Source of the DNA: Streptomyces sp. WM6378
Lineage (GTDB): Bacteria > Actinomycetota > Actinomycetes > Streptomycetales > Streptomycetaceae
DNA length: 56,618 nucleotides
Direction: 5' to 3'
NCBI RefSeq assembly: GCF_001279695.1
Contig: NZ_LGDD01000311.1
Coordinates: 1 to 56,618, forward strand
The stretch's first letter is position 1, and each line of letters starts with the position of its first letter. The position numbers and the translations under genes are program-made. Shown in pieces: positions 1 to 8,664 of this stretch. The notes beneath the pieces were generated by a model that was not told the origin of the DNA, ran no database searches, and was given only the letters and a program-made list of their open reading frames with translations.

Positions 1-242
1 GGGCGGAGCCTCTCAGGGGGTGCAGGGGGACGAAGTCCCCCGCGGGGGTCTGGGGCGCAGCCCCGGAGCTCACCCCTCTCCACCCCCTGCACGGGCGGGC
101 GGGTGGGCAAACTCCCCGGGGGTCCGGGGCGGAGCCCCGAAGCGGGGTGTGGGGCGCAGCCCCAGGGCTCAGCCATTCCGCGCTGAGCAACGGGCGGGCG
201 GGTGGGCAGACCCCCGCGTTCAGCCTCGCCGCACCCGGAGGC
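1..242. repeat. Intergenic GC-rich palindromic repeat cluster
   Basis: No gene is supported here. The stretch is made of short modules that recur elsewhere in the window: a self-complementary GGACGAAGTCCCC at about 28-40, two copies of CGGGCGGGCGGGTGGGCA (near 92 and 190), and GGGGCGCAGCCCC / GGGGCGGAGCCCC palindromes. The same modules appear at 21.7-22.2 kb, 40.8-41.3 kb and 45.0-45.3 kb. It lies just downstream of the minus-strand YbjN-like gene and may supply transcript-end hairpins. Confidence 0.7.
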
Positions 243-731
243 TCAACCCGCCCCACCCGTCAGATGCGTAAACGCGTCGAGGTTCCGCGTGGACTCCCCC
301 CGCGACACCCGCCACGCGTACTCCCGCCGGATCGCCGACGCGAACCCCAGCTCCAGCAGGGTGTTGAAGGACCCGTCCGCCTCCTCCAGGACGACCCCGA
401 GCAGCCGGTCGAGTTCCTCCGGCGTGACGGAGGCCAGCGGGACCTTGCCCGCCAGGTACACGTCCCCGAGCCGGTCGACCGCGTAACTCACCCCGTACAG
501 GCGGAGGTTGCGTTCGAGGAGCCAGCGATGGACGGCCGGCTCGTTCTCGTCGGGGTGCCGCACGACGAACGCGTTCACGGAGAGGGCGTGGCGGCCGACC
601 CGCAGCGAGCAGGTGGTGGAGAGCTTGCGCGTGCCCGGCAGGGTCACGACATACGTACCGGGCTCCGGGGACTCCCACGAGAGCTCCGCGTCCTTGAGGG
701 CCGTTTCGATGACCTGCCGCACGTCAGCCAT
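243..731 (-). CDS. YbjN domain-containing protein
   Basis: A 162-residue soluble protein with the compact alpha/beta fold expected of the YbjN / type III secretion chaperone-like family. The N-terminal part (residues 1-45) ends in a beta-rich TYVVTLPGTRKLSTTC stretch. The middle carries NEPAVHRWLLERNLRLYGV and the C-terminal half is helical and acidic (EELDRLLGVVLEEADG). There is no signal peptide or membrane segment. It lies 95 bp downstream of mshA on the same strand, so it could be co-transcribed. Family members are thought to act as chaperone-like or regulatory proteins, but no biochemical role can be read from the sequence. The ribosome binding site is weak. Confidence 0.8.
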   Translation of the reverse strand: MADVRQVIETALKDAELSWESPEPGTYVVTLPGTRKLSTTCSLRVGRHALSVNAFVVRHPDENEPAVHRWLLERNLRLYGVSYAVDRLGDVYLAGKVPLASVTPEELDRLLGVVLEEADGSFNTLLELGFASAIRREYAWRVSRGESTRNLDAFTHLTGGAG

Positions 732-826
732 GCCGCGAGCCTACGCGAAGGCCCCGGACGCACCCCGGGTCGCGTGCGAACCCCGCATGGACGCGAGCCC
801 CCGCACAGCTCCTGTCGAGCCGGGCC

Positions 827-2170
827 TCACCCGTGATGCGACCGAACCCGACGCCGGTGTTCAGCCATCGCCGCCGTGTACACGTCCGCCGTCGCCGAAG
901 CCGCCGTTCCCCAGCCGAAGGACTGCGCGTGCCGGGCGGCCGCCTCGCCCATCCGCCGCACCAGCGTGGGGTCCTGGACGAAGCGGCGCAGGGCGGTCGC
1001 GTAGTCCTCGGGGTCGTGGCCCTGCACCAGGAATCCCGTCGAGCCGTCCCGCACCGCCACCGGGAGCCCGCCGACCGATGCCGCGACCACCGGCGTGCCG
1101 GCCGCCTGCGCCTCTATGGCGACCAGGCCGAACGATTCGCTGTACGAGGGCATGACCAGGACGGACGCCGCCCGGAACCAGTCCGCGAGCCGGTCCTGGC
1201 CGACCGGCGGTCTGAACCGTACGACGTCGCTGATGCCGAGCTTGGCCGCCAGCTTCTGCAGGCCCTCCGGCTTGGCCAGGCCGCTCCCGGAAGGACCGCC
1301 CACGATCGGCACGATCATCCGCGAGCGCAGGGAGGGGTCGCGCTCCAGGAGTTCGGCCGTCGCGCGCAGCAGGATGTCCGGCGCCTTCAGCGGCTGGATG
1401 CGGCCCGCGAAGAGCGGGATGAACGCGTCCCGGGGAAGCCCGAGCCGGTCCCGCGCCGCGGTCCTGCCGTCCGCCGGGCGGAACCGGTCGAGGTTCACAC
1501 CGGGGTGGACGACGGCGACCTTGCCGGGGTCGGCGTCGTAGAAGCGGACGAGTTCGTCGGCCTCCTCGGCGGTGTTGGCGATCAGGCGGTCCGCCGCGTT
1601 CACGATCTGGGTCTCGCCGATGACGCGTGCGGCGGGCTCGGGGGTGTCGCCCTCGGCGAGCGCCGCGTTCTTGACCTTGGCCATGGTGTGCATGGCGTGG
1701 ACGAGGGGCACCCCCCAGCGTTCGGCGGCGAGCCAGCCGACGTGCCCGGAGAGCCAGTAATGGGAGTGGACCAGGTCGTAGTAGCCGGGCCGGTGGTGCG
1801 CCCAGGCCTGCATCACCCCGTGCGTGAAGGCACAGAGCTGGGCCGGCAGCTCTTCCTTGGCGAGGCCCTCGTACGGTCCCGCGTCGACGTGCCGCACCAG
1901 CACCCCGGGCGCCATCTCGACGGTCGGCGCGAGGCCGCCCGTGGTGGCCCGGGTGAAGATCTCGACCTCGATGTTGATCGCGGCGAGGCGCTTGGCGAGC
2001 TCGACGATGTACACGTTCATGCCGCCCGCGTCGCCCGTCCCCGGCTGGTGCAGCGGGGAGGTGTGGACGCTGAGCACGGCGACCCGGCGCGGCTTGCGGT
2101 GGCCGCCGGGCAGCCGGAGCCGGGGCGGCCCCGCCAGGGTGCCGGCGAACCGGGACACGTACTGGCTCAC
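827..2170 (-). CDS. mshA: D-inositol-3-phosphate glycosyltransferase, mycothiol step 1
   Basis: Retaining GT4-type glycosyltransferase that transfers GlcNAc from UDP-GlcNAc to inositol phosphate, the first committed step of mycothiol synthesis in the cytoplasm. The 447-residue product has the MshA hallmarks [18 protein letters not shown] near residue 30, [11 protein letters not shown], the sugar-nucleotide domain motif [15 protein letters not shown], and the catalytic [10 protein letters not shown]. It ends RRRVRSHHG, as I remember other Streptomyces MshA proteins ending. The GTG start at 2170 is chosen because an AGGAGGG ribosome binding site lies 7 nt upstream; the frame stays open to an ATG at 2269, which has no comparable site. 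mshD, the last pathway gene, lies at 31.3 kb. Confidence 0.95.
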   Translation of the reverse strand: MSQYVSRFAGTLAGPPRLRLPGGHRKPRRVAVLSVHTSPLHQPGTGDAGGMNVYIVELAKRLAAINIEVEIFTRATTGGLAPTVEMAPGVLVRHVDAGPYEGLAKEELPAQLCAFTHGVMQAWAHHRPGYYDLVHSHYWLSGHVGWLAAERWGVPLVHAMHTMAKVKNAALAEGDTPEPAARVIGETQIVNAADRLIANTAEEADELVRFYDADPGKVAVVHPGVNLDRFRPADGRTAARDRLGLPRDAFIPLFAGRIQPLKAPDILLRATAELLERDPSLRSRMIVPIVGGPSGSGLAKPEGLQKLAAKLGISDVVRFRPPVGQDRLADWFRAASVLVMPSYSESFGLVAIEAQAAGTPVVAASVGGLPVAVRDGSTGFLVQGHDPEDYATALRRFVQDPTLVRRMGEAAARHAQSFGWGTAASATADVYTAAMAEHRRRVRSHHG

Positions 2171-2400
2171 GTCGAGGCCCTCCTCGGCTCGGGGCACTGC
2201 CTTCGGACTCGGAGCGGGCATGCGGGCACGCCCCTCCAAAGCCCCGAACACCGGAATCCGCGCTTTCATTTCCACTTTGCCAAAATGTTGCCGGACTCGT
2301 CGGGGCGGAGCCCGGCGCAGGCCGGGAACCGTCAGCCAGGGTTTGCGAAACACCGCGGCGACCTGCGGAAACGTCCGGCCGGAACCGCCGAACCGCCCCG

Positions 2401-2509
2401 CCTGAACCCGCCTGAACCCGCCTGAACCCGCCGAACCGTCCCAGCCGAACCGCCGAGCCGTCCCGCCCGAACCCGCCGAACCGTCCCAGCCGAACCACCG
2501 AACCTTCCG
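2401..2509. repeat. Tandem repeats upstream of mshA
   Basis: Within the 366-bp divergent gap between mshA and the methyltransferase, a 10-bp unit CCTGAACCCG is repeated three times exactly (2401-2430). It is followed by two imperfect ~45-bp units, each starting GCCGAACCGTCCCAGCCG (about 2430 and 2475). The remainder of the gap (2171-2400) should contain the mshA promoter, but I see no convincing -35/-10 pair. The unit is not a multiple of three and no reading frame across it looks coding. Confidence 0.75.
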
Positions 2510-2536
2510 GGTCGGACCGCCGCCTACCCTCGTCCT

Positions 2537-3331
2537 ATGGCTCCACCCCCGTCCGCGAAGCGCCCCGTCGGCACCGTCACCCGCGGCACCACCAACCCGA
2601 ACCGGCTGCGTCGCATGGACCGCTGGATCGCCGACGCGCACGGGGCCGCGCTGCGCCGCGCGTCCGCGCCGGTCGCCGTCGACCTCGGGTACGGAGCCGC
2701 CCCCTGGACCGCGGTGGAGCTGCTCCAGCGGCTGCGCACCGCGGCCCCCGCCGTCTCGGTGGTCGGCATCGAGATCGAGCCGGCCCGGGTCGCCGCAGCC
2801 AAGCCGTACGAGCGCGAGGGCCTCACCTTCCGGCACGGCGGCTTCGAGGTGCCGCTGGCCGAGCCGCCGATGCTGATCCGGGCGGCGAACGTGCTGCGCC
2901 AGTACGACGAGGGCGAGGTGGCCGCCGTCTGGGCCCGGCTGTGCGCGCGGCTCGCGCCGGGCGGGCTGCTCGTCGAGGGCACCTGCGACGAGATCGGCCG
3001 CCGCCATGTGTGGGTCGCGCTCGATCGTTCCGGCCCGCGCACGGTGACCTTCGCGACCCGGCTCGGCTCCCTGGAGCGCCCCTCCGACCTGGCCGAGCGG
3101 CTGCCGAAGGCACTGATCCACCGCAATGTGCCGGGCGAGCCGGTGCACGCCTTCCTGCGTGACTTCGACCGGGCGTGGGCGGCGGCCGCCCCGTACGCCT
3201 CGCTGGGCGCGCGGCAGCGGTGGATCAAGTCCGTACGGGATCTGTCGGCCGACTGGCCGGTCGTGGACGGGGTACGGCGCTGGCGGCAGGGTGAGGTGAC
3301 GGTCAACTGGTCGGCACTGGCGCCCAGTTGA
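2537..3331 (+). CDS. Class I SAM-dependent methyltransferase-like protein
   Basis: A 264-residue cytoplasmic protein with a Rossmann-type SAM-binding core. Motif I appears as [11 protein letters not shown] around residues 48-58, followed by an acidic loop [11 protein letters not shown] around residue 80 that would contact the ribose. The segment [12 protein letters not shown] corresponds to the strand-4 region and [15 protein letters not shown] to the usual post-motif segment. The DLGYG form departs slightly from the common DLGCG. The substrate is unknown. It is divergent from mshA, a neighbourhood I believe is conserved in Streptomyces, but there is no direct sign that it acts in mycothiol metabolism. 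Confidence 0.85.
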   Translation: MAPPPSAKRPVGTVTRGTTNPNRLRRMDRWIADAHGAALRRASAPVAVDLGYGAAPWTAVELLQRLRTAAPAVSVVGIEIEPARVAAAKPYEREGLTFRHGGFEVPLAEPPMLIRAANVLRQYDEGEVAAVWARLCARLAPGGLLVEGTCDEIGRRHVWVALDRSGPRTVTFATRLGSLERPSDLAERLPKALIHRNVPGEPVHAFLRDFDRAWAAAAPYASLGARQRWIKSVRDLSADWPVVDGVRRWRQGEVTVNWSALAPS

Positions 3332-3572
3332 GCCCTGGCGTCGGCTGATCCGACTGGGACGCCCCCTGATCCGGCTCGGGTGACGCCCGGACCAATTCGC
3401 GGCGTTGTTCGCGTCGTCGTACGAGTGAACTCCCGTGGCCGGTGGAACGCGTGGAGCTCGGCGTTCGTCACACGAGGGGGAACGCGCGGAAGAACGCGCA
3501 GGGGGATGTGCCCCGTTCGGTGCCCTTGTGCCTCTGTCGTTTTGGCGGAGGCCGTGGCAGCATCGCGGGCAG

Positions 3573-3598
3573 TGTGATGTTACTGACGGTAAATCACA
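3573..3598 (+). promoter_or_regulatory. Putative regulator site before NlpC/P60 gene
   Basis: The 324-bp gap at 3332-3655 has no gene. Its AT-richest part holds an interrupted inverted repeat, TGTGATgTTAC then GTAAATCACA with a TGACG centre, 58-83 bp before the GTG start. The core can also be read as two half sites, GTTAC and GTAAA, five bases apart. That is reminiscent of MtrA-type sites in front of actinobacterial cell-wall hydrolase genes. This is a pattern match only. I looked for a c-di-AMP (ydaO) riboswitch here and did not see its conserved segments. Confidence 0.35.
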
Positions 3599-3655
3599 TA
3601 TGGAGTATCCGGTGTTCCGGTGTGGGGCCGGGGCCGGCTGGAGGGGGAGTTCATA

Positions 3656-4714
3656 GTGCCGAAGCAGCGCCGTTTGGCGGCCGCGATCGCCTTGGTGTGC
3701 GCCTTGACCGCGTTGGCGGCGCCGGGCACGGCGTTCGCCGACCCGGCGCCGACGCCGTCGACCACGGCGCCGGCCCAGCCCAGGACGCTCGAAGAAGTGG
3801 GCAAGCAGATCGACGACCTGTACCGGCAGGCGGCCGTGGCCACCGACGCGTACAACCTCGCCGAGGAGCAGACCAAGCAGCAGTCCGCGCAGATCGTGCA
3901 GCTGGCCCAGGAGATCGTGAAGGGCCAGGACAAGATCAAGCGCCTGAAGGACCAGGCGGGCGCCACCGCGCGGATGCAGTACCGCAACGGCGGCCTTCCG
4001 CCCGGCGCCCAGCTGATGCTGAGCGGCGACCCGGAGACGTTCCTCGACGGCGCCGACGCGCTGCGCCAGGGCCAGCAGGCCGCCCAGGGCGTGCTCGGCG
4101 AACTGAACCGCACGCAGGCCGACTTGGCGGCATACAGCAAGGACGCCACCGCGCAGTGGAAGAACCTGGAGGCCAACCGGGTCAAGAAGGAAGCCGCGAA
4201 GAAGGACATCACCGAGAAGATCGCGGCTGCCGAGAAGCTCCAGGACCAGCTCAAGGAGCAGGAGAAGCAGCGCCTGGCCGAGCTGGAGCGGAAGAAGGAG
4301 TTCGACTCCCAGACGGCCTGGCTGAGCACGGGCATACTGAAGGAGATCAACGGCAGCGCGAGCGAGCAGGGCAAGAAGGCCGTGAAGTTCGCCACCGACC
4401 AGATCGGCAAGCGGTACGTCTGGGGCGCCGCAGGGCCCGACACCTTCGACTGCTCGGGTCTGACCTCGCAGGCCTGGATCTCGGCCGGGCGCCCCATACC
4501 GCGCACCTCGCAGGAGCAGTGGGCCCAGCTGCCGCACGTCGCGATCAAGGACATGCGCCCCGGCGACCTCATCATCTACTTCGCCGACGCCACCCATGTC
4601 GGGATGTACATCGGCGACGGCGCGATCGTGCACTCCCCCCGGCCCGGCCGGACCGTGACGATCACGGGGGCGGGCTCCATGCCGATCCTGGGTGTCGTAC
4701 GCCCCGACAAGTAG
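3656..4714 (+). CDS. Secreted NlpC/P60 (C40) cell-wall peptidase
   Basis: A 352-residue exported peptidoglycan hydrolase. Residues 1-32 form a signal peptide ending GTAFA-DP. A low-complexity PTPST linker leads into a long charged coiled coil (about 45-225, rich in K/E/Q) that resembles the autoinhibitory helices of RipA/PcsB-type hydrolases. The C-terminal NlpC/P60 domain carries the catalytic Cys in [12 protein letters not shown], the His in [11 protein letters not shown] and a further polar residue in IVHSPRPG. It should cut stem-peptide bonds outside the membrane. GTG 3656 is chosen because GGAGGGGGAG precedes it and the signal peptide starts there. Confidence 0.93.
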   Translation: MPKQRRLAAAIALVCALTALAAPGTAFADPAPTPSTTAPAQPRTLEEVGKQIDDLYRQAAVATDAYNLAEEQTKQQSAQIVQLAQEIVKGQDKIKRLKDQAGATARMQYRNGGLPPGAQLMLSGDPETFLDGADALRQGQQAAQGVLGELNRTQADLAAYSKDATAQWKNLEANRVKKEAAKKDITEKIAAAEKLQDQLKEQEKQRLAELERKKEFDSQTAWLSTGILKEINGSASEQGKKAVKFATDQIGKRYVWGAAGPDTFDCSGLTSQAWISAGRPIPRTSQEQWAQLPHVAIKDMRPGDLIIYFADATHVGMYIGDGAIVHSPRPGRTVTITGAGSMPILGVVRPDK

Positions 4715-5057
4715 CGGGCCGCGTAGCGGGACAAGCAGGGCGCGGACGGGCGGGGGCGGACGGGAGTACGGACCGCTCGCGGCGGGTCGATCGCCTCCGG
4801 CCGGACACCCCGCCACGTCCGGCCGGGCAGTTCCGGGGCGTCCGGGCGGGCAATCGCTTACCGGCGGTACGGGCAGTCCGCAACTTCCTGAGGCCCGGAC
4901 AAATAAGGCATGCGGCATATGCCAACCGCCCCCTCGGCGATCAACCGCCGAACGCCATTCCGCCGCGCCCGTGGATGACGCTAGGGTCCCGGCTGGTGGG
5001 GCGCCGACCGGCGCACCCCCGCGCCCTCGGGGGGAGGGAAGGATTCCGGAACCGACG
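4715..5057. other. Intergenic region before phosphatase gene
   Basis: 343 bp with no gene. An AT-richer island around 4895-4925 contains ACAAATAAG next to the imperfect palindrome GGCATgcggcatATGCC (about 4910-4926) and is the best place for a promoter of the downstream phosphatase gene. A purine-rich GGGGGGAGGGAAGGA precedes the chosen ATG but is about 14 nt away, longer than usual. Confidence 0.4.
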
Positions 5058-6299
5058 ATGCCCGCATCCCAGCACGTACCCGTACCGCACCAGCGAGCCG
5101 CCCCGGAGCCCCAGACGGGCAGCGCCGCCGACGGCCCGCTCAACCTGCTGGTCATCGAGGACGACCCGGCGGGCACCTTCACCGTGCACGAGCTCCTCGA
5201 CGCGGCGGGCACCCGGGTCCGGATCCGTACCGCCCGCAACCTCACCGAGGCCGAGCGGCTGCTCACCGACGACGTCCACTGCATACTCCTGGACCTGGCG
5301 CTGCCGGGCCGCGACCCGGACGACGAGCTCGCGGCCCTGCGCCATCTGCTCCGCCTGGCCCCGCGCCACGCCGTACTGGCCCTGACCCCGTCCACGCACG
5401 CGGAGCGGGCGGCGGAAGCGGTCCGGGTCGGCGCGCAGGACTACCTGTTCCGCGACGAGCTGGACGGCAGGCTGCTCAGCCGCGCCATCCGGTACGCGGT
5501 GGAGCGCAAGCGCGCCGACACCGCCCAGTACAAGCTGGCCAAGTCGCGGCTGCACGCCCAGGAGAACGCCCGCCTGGAGCGCGGGCTGCTCCCGACCCCG
5601 CTGCTCGACGGCTCCGACCTGCGCTTCGCGGCCCGCTACCGCCCCGGCCGCTCCCGGGCGCTGCTCGGCGGCGACTTCTACGACACGGTGCGCACGCCGG
5701 ACGGAACCGTCCACGCGATGATCGGCGACGTCTGCGGCCACGGCCCCGACGAGGCGGCCCTCGGGGTCGAACTCCGCATCGCCTGGCGGGCGTTGACGCT
5801 GGCGGGCCTGTGCGGCGACGAGCTACTCTCGACCCTTCAAGAGGTCCTGGAGCACGAGCGCGACAGCGAGGAGATCTTCGCGACGCTGTGCACCGTCGAC
5901 ATCGCGCCGGACGGCCGCAGCGCAGGCCTCTGCCTGGCCGGCCACCCCTCTCCGCTGATCGCGCTCGGCGGCCGGGCCCAGCTGCTCCCGTACGAGAACG
6001 GCGGCCCGGCGCTCGGCCTACTGCCGCGCGCCCGCTGGCCGCGCCGGCAGGTCGAACTCGGCCGGGAATGGGGCCTGTTGATGTACACCGACGGCCTCAT
6101 CGAGGGCCGTACCGGCGAGGGCAGCCAGCGGCTCGGTCAGGACGGAATGCTGGAGATGATCAACAGCCAGCTGGCCTCCGGGCTGCGCGGCGAGGCACTG
6201 CTCGAAGCGGCGGTGACCCGGGCCCGCGAGCTCAACGGGGGCGAGCTGACGGACGACGTGGCGGTGGTCCTCCTGGAACGCAAGCGCGCGGAGGGCTGA
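5058..6299 (+). CDS. Receiver domain-SpoIIE (PP2C) serine phosphatase
   Basis: A 413-residue cytoplasmic fusion. Residues about 30-145 form a response-regulator receiver domain with the acidic pair in [10 protein letters not shown] and the phospho-acceptor Asp in ILLDLALPG. The usual KP at the end is replaced by YLFRDELDG, so activation may be atypical. A short helical linker leads to a SpoIIE/RsbU-type PP2C domain with metal ligands in [10 protein letters not shown] and [14 protein letters not shown] and later motifs [17 protein letters not shown] and [10 protein letters not shown]. Such enzymes usually dephosphorylate anti-anti-sigma factors. No anti-sigma partner lies next to it. The ATG at 5058 gives a natural N-terminus, although the frame is open further upstream. 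Confidence 0.88.
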   Translation: MPASQHVPVPHQRAAPEPQTGSAADGPLNLLVIEDDPAGTFTVHELLDAAGTRVRIRTARNLTEAERLLTDDVHCILLDLALPGRDPDDELAALRHLLRLAPRHAVLALTPSTHAERAAEAVRVGAQDYLFRDELDGRLLSRAIRYAVERKRADTAQYKLAKSRLHAQENARLERGLLPTPLLDGSDLRFAARYRPGRSRALLGGDFYDTVRTPDGTVHAMIGDVCGHGPDEAALGVELRIAWRALTLAGLCGDELLSTLQEVLEHERDSEEIFATLCTVDIAPDGRSAGLCLAGHPSPLIALGGRAQLLPYENGGPALGLLPRARWPRRQVELGREWGLLMYTDGLIEGRTGEGSQRLGQDGMLEMINSQLASGLRGEALLEAAVTRARELNGGELTDDVAVVLLERKRAEG

Positions 6300-6320
6300 C
6301 GCCGGGTGGGTCCTTCGGGG

Positions 6321-6674
6321 CTACCGGCCGCCGTTGTAGGGCCCGTACGGACCGTCGCTGCTGGAGCCGCCGCCGCGCCGCCCGCCCCGGCCACCGCCGG
6401 AGACCTGCCGGATCGCGGGCCGCACGTCCACCATGAACACGATCGAGGCGACGAGCCCCGCGAGCTGCAGGAACAACACCGGCACGACCAGGTTCACCAC
6501 GACCGTGATGCCGAGGATGATCAGCCAGAACGGCTTGGTCTGCTTGTCCGCCGCGCGGTACGCGTCCTCCCGGGCCACGACGGCGAAGCCAAGCGCCACC
6601 ACGGCGATGACGAGCATCGCGAGATAGAGCAGCGATGTGAGAAGGCTGAATCCCGTGAGCAACATGCCGTGCAC
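6321..6674 (-). CDS. DUF2516 family membrane protein
   Basis: A small 117-residue integral membrane protein. Hydrophobic segments run at about residues 6-33 and 50-84, joined by a charged loop AREDAYRAADKQTK. The C-terminal tail is Gly/Arg/Ser rich (VSGGGRGGRRGGGSSS) and ends DGPYGPYNGGR, probably cytoplasmic. It is a conserved actinobacterial family with no known function. It lies convergent to the SpoIIE phosphatase gene (21-bp gap) and 122 bp beyond the HbhA-like gene, from which it is separated by a strong stem-loop, so it probably has its own promoter. Confidence 0.82.
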   Translation of the reverse strand: MHGMLLTGFSLLTSLLYLAMLVIAVVALGFAVVAREDAYRAADKQTKPFWLIILGITVVVNLVVPVLFLQLAGLVASIVFMVDVRPAIRQVSGGGRGGRRGGGSSSDGPYGPYNGGR

Positions 6675-6748
6675 CGCCTAATGAGTCCTGATGAGTACTG
6701 CGTCCTGATGAGCCTGGAGAGCGCCTCGCGGCCAAGGTACTAGTACAA

Positions 6749-6779
6749 CGGGGCGGGCCCCTCGAAGGTGCCCGCCCCG
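6749..6779 (-). terminator. Stem-loop terminator after HbhA-like gene
   Basis: A perfect 10-bp inverted repeat, CGGGGCGGGC and GCCCGCCCCG with an 11-nt loop, lies 17 bp past the stop codon of the minus-strand HbhA-like gene. There is no T tract, as is normal for Streptomyces terminators. Confidence 0.75.
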
Positions 6780-6796
6780 CGAACCGCGTAAGCCGA

Positions 6797-7384
6797 CTAC
6801 TCGGCGGACTTGGCGGCGGTCTTCTTGGCCGTGGTCCTGCGCGGGGCGGCCTTCTTGGCGGCGGACTTGTCGGCGGCGTCGGCCTCGCCCTGAGCCGGAA
6901 CCTCCGCCTTGTCCTCCGCCTTGTACTCGCTCTTGGGCTCGACGGCCGTGGCGATCTCGACGATCTCGTCGGCGGCCTCGCCGCGCCACTGCTTGACGAC
7001 GTCCTGGCCGTGCTCGGCGACCGAGTCGTAGCCCTCGCGGGCCTTGACGGCGTACTCGGCGAGGACGCCGACGCCACGCAGCGCGAGGTCCTGGGCGTTC
7101 TCACCGAGCTTCTTGAGGTCGCCGTCGAGGGCGCCGAGGAAGTCATTGGCGCGGGTGGTGACCGCGGCCTGGACCTCCTTGACACGGGCGGCGGCCTTCT
7201 CCTGAACGGCCTTGGGATCGGTGCGGCGGACGGCCTCGATGCGCTCGGGGGCCTCGGCCTGGATCTTCTCGATCAGCGCCGGAACCTTCTTGGCCTGCTG
7301 CCCTGCGATGTCCGCCGTGCCGGCGAGGAAGTAGAGGGGGGTGGGGTCGGTGAGGGTCTTGCGCAGGTCATCGGTGATGGCCAT
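6797..7384 (-). CDS. HbhA-like helical protein with Lys/Ala-rich tail
   Basis: A 195-residue protein resembling mycobacterial heparin-binding haemagglutinin. The N-terminal segment MAITDDLRKTLTDPTPLYFLAG and the following ~130 residues are an alanine-rich, amphipathic, coiled-coil-like helix. The C-terminus (from about 170) is a basic repeat, KKAAPRRTTAKKTAAKSAE, like the HbhA and histone H1 tails. In mycobacteria HbhA binds heparin and may organise lipid inclusions or membranes; a soil organism would use it differently. A GGGAGGA site precedes the ATG. It starts 22 bp after the HTH regulator gene, so the two are probably one transcript. Confidence 0.82.
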   Translation of the reverse strand: MAITDDLRKTLTDPTPLYFLAGTADIAGQQAKKVPALIEKIQAEAPERIEAVRRTDPKAVQEKAAARVKEVQAAVTTRANDFLGALDGDLKKLGENAQDLALRGVGVLAEYAVKAREGYDSVAEHGQDVVKQWRGEAADEIVEIATAVEPKSEYKAEDKAEVPAQGEADAADKSAAKKAAPRRTTAKKTAAKSAE

Positions 7385-7406
7385 GACTGTCCTCCCGGAT
7401 CAGTGC

Positions 7407-7823
7407 TCAGTTGCTCGCTTGAGGGTTTTGGGGGTCTTGAGGGTGGTCGGCGGCGCTGTCGGTGTCCGTGTCGGCGTCGAGCCCGTTCTCCTTGCGGAAG
7501 GACTCGTAGATCTGGAGCAGAACCTGCTTCTGACGCTCGCTGAGCGAGGGGTCGGCGAGAATGACGCTCCGCGTCCCGGCGGCCTCGGGAGACCGCTCGT
7601 CGAGAATTCCGGCCTGCACGTACAGCGTCTCGGCGGAGATCCGCAGCGCCTTCGCGAGCTGCTGCAGAATGTCCGCGCTCGGCTTGCGCAGCCCGCGCTC
7701 GATCTGACTCAGATACGGATTGGACACCCCGGCGGCATCAGCGAGCTGCCGCAGCGAGAGCTGCGCATTGCGCCGCTGCTCGCGCAGGTACTCCCCGAGA
7801 TTGCCGACGTTGAGCGATGCCAT
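7407..7823 (-). CDS. XRE-family transcriptional regulator
   Basis: A 138-residue DNA-binding protein. The helix-turn-helix spans residues about 8-62: LGEYLREQRRNAQLSLRQLA, then GVSNPYLSQIERGLRKPS, then ILQQLAKALRISAETLY. The C-terminal half contains SLSERQKQVLLQIYESFRKE, a likely oligomerisation helix, and an acidic tail rich in Asp and Thr. The ATG at 7823 is chosen because the HTH begins right after it; the open frame upstream overlaps the operator. A perfect palindrome lies 27-52 bp before the start, strongly suggesting autoregulation of this gene and the downstream HbhA-like gene. Confidence 0.87.
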   Translation of the reverse strand: MASLNVGNLGEYLREQRRNAQLSLRQLADAAGVSNPYLSQIERGLRKPSADILQQLAKALRISAETLYVQAGILDERSPEAAGTRSVILADPSLSERQKQVLLQIYESFRKENGLDADTDTDSAADHPQDPQNPQASN

Positions 7824-7849
7824 ACCCCGATGGTGCACCGCCCTGCTAA

Positions 7850-7875
7850 CTATTGCAAGCAGACGCTTGCAATAG
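7850..7875. promoter_or_regulatory. Perfect 11-bp-arm palindrome, likely XRE operator
   Basis: CTATTGCAAGC, AGAC, GCTTGCAATAG forms a perfect inverted repeat of 11-bp arms around a 4-nt centre. It is AT-rich compared with its surroundings and sits immediately upstream of the XRE regulator start. I did not find a second copy in the window. The arrangement fits an autoregulatory operator that overlaps the promoter. Confidence 0.78.
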
Positions 7876-8031
7876 TGTGCTGCGCCACGTCGGGCGCGCC
7901 CTGCGGCCGGCGCGGCCCGGCTCGCCTCGGCGGAAGTCGTCACCGATGAGTCCCGAGCCCAAGCAGGGTCTACGCCTTACGGCAACCGCCCGCAGCATGG
8001 ACAGAGCAGCCCGGACAGAGGGGGACCGATC

Positions 8032-8640
8032 ATGTCCACCGCAAAGACCCCGCAGGGTGTTCCGCAAGGTGTTCCGCTGGGCGGCATGGAGCCCCAGGTC
8101 GCCGAAGGCAAGGTGCTCTGGCACTTCACGATGTCGCTCGACGGGTTCGTCGCGGGGCCGGGGCATTCCATGGACTGGATGGCGGGGGCATCGTTCCGGC
8201 CCGGGCTCGTCGAGGAGTACGCCGCGACCACTGGCGCGGTCCTGGGAGGTCGCGACGGCTGGGACGCCCGCCCCGATCCCGGCGGCATCTACGGCGGCGC
8301 CTGGCAGGGGCCGTTGTTCGTGCTCACGCACCATCCCGAGGACGCGAAACCCGCCCACGGCGTGACGTTCCTGAGCTGCGATGCGGCCGAGGCCGTCCGG
8401 ATCGGGCTCCTGGCCGCCGCGGGCAAGAACCTGGAGGTCTTCTCCCCCACCATCGGCCGGCAGCTCCTCCGCATCGGGCTGATCGACGAGATCGATCTGC
8501 ACATCGCGCCCGTACTCCTCGGCGACGGCATCCGGCTGTTCGACGACCCCGACGGCTCCCCCGTACGACTCTCGCTGGTCAACGGCGACGACCCCGGGGC
8601 CACTGTGAACGTGCGGTACCGGCCGCTCGCGACCGAGTGA
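8032..8640 (+). CDS. Dihydrofolate reductase/RibD C-terminal-like protein
   Basis: A 202-residue member of the DHFR/RibD-C fold family. It has the family opening KVLWHFTMSLDGFVAGPGHSM, the segment AVLGGRDGWDARP, a nucleotide-binding LEVFSPTIGRQLLRIGLIDE region and the late motif DLHIAPVLLGDGIRLFDD. These proteins bind NADPH and are mostly of unknown substrate; this one is unlikely to be the housekeeping DHFR. The N-terminus has a duplicated GVPQGVPLGG encoded by a 10-bp direct repeat (GGTGTTCCGC). A GAGGGGG ribosome binding site supports the ATG. It diverges from the XRE regulator. Confidence 0.85.
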   Translation: MSTAKTPQGVPQGVPLGGMEPQVAEGKVLWHFTMSLDGFVAGPGHSMDWMAGASFRPGLVEEYAATTGAVLGGRDGWDARPDPGGIYGGAWQGPLFVLTHHPEDAKPAHGVTFLSCDAAEAVRIGLLAAAGKNLEVFSPTIGRQLLRIGLIDEIDLHIAPVLLGDGIRLFDDPDGSPVRLSLVNGDDPGATVNVRYRPLATE

Positions 8641-8664
8641 GCGTGAGCGGCCGGAACGGCGCGG

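Noticed and set aside
3332..3655. c-di-AMP (ydaO-type) riboswitch before the NlpC/P60 gene
   Set aside because: This class often precedes Streptomyces wall-hydrolase genes, but I could not find its conserved segments in the leader.
3442..5385. Long plus-strand open frame overlapping the NlpC/P60 gene
   Set aside because: Its translation is Arg/Gly/Pro-rich without any domain, while the overlapping frame encodes a complete NlpC/P60 enzyme with signal peptide and catalytic motifs.
827..5395. A very long minus-strand open frame running from mshA through the methyltransferase, NlpC/P60 and into the phosphatase gene
   Set aside because: Only the mshA portion has protein-like sequence. The rest is antisense to well-supported genes and is open only because of high GC content.
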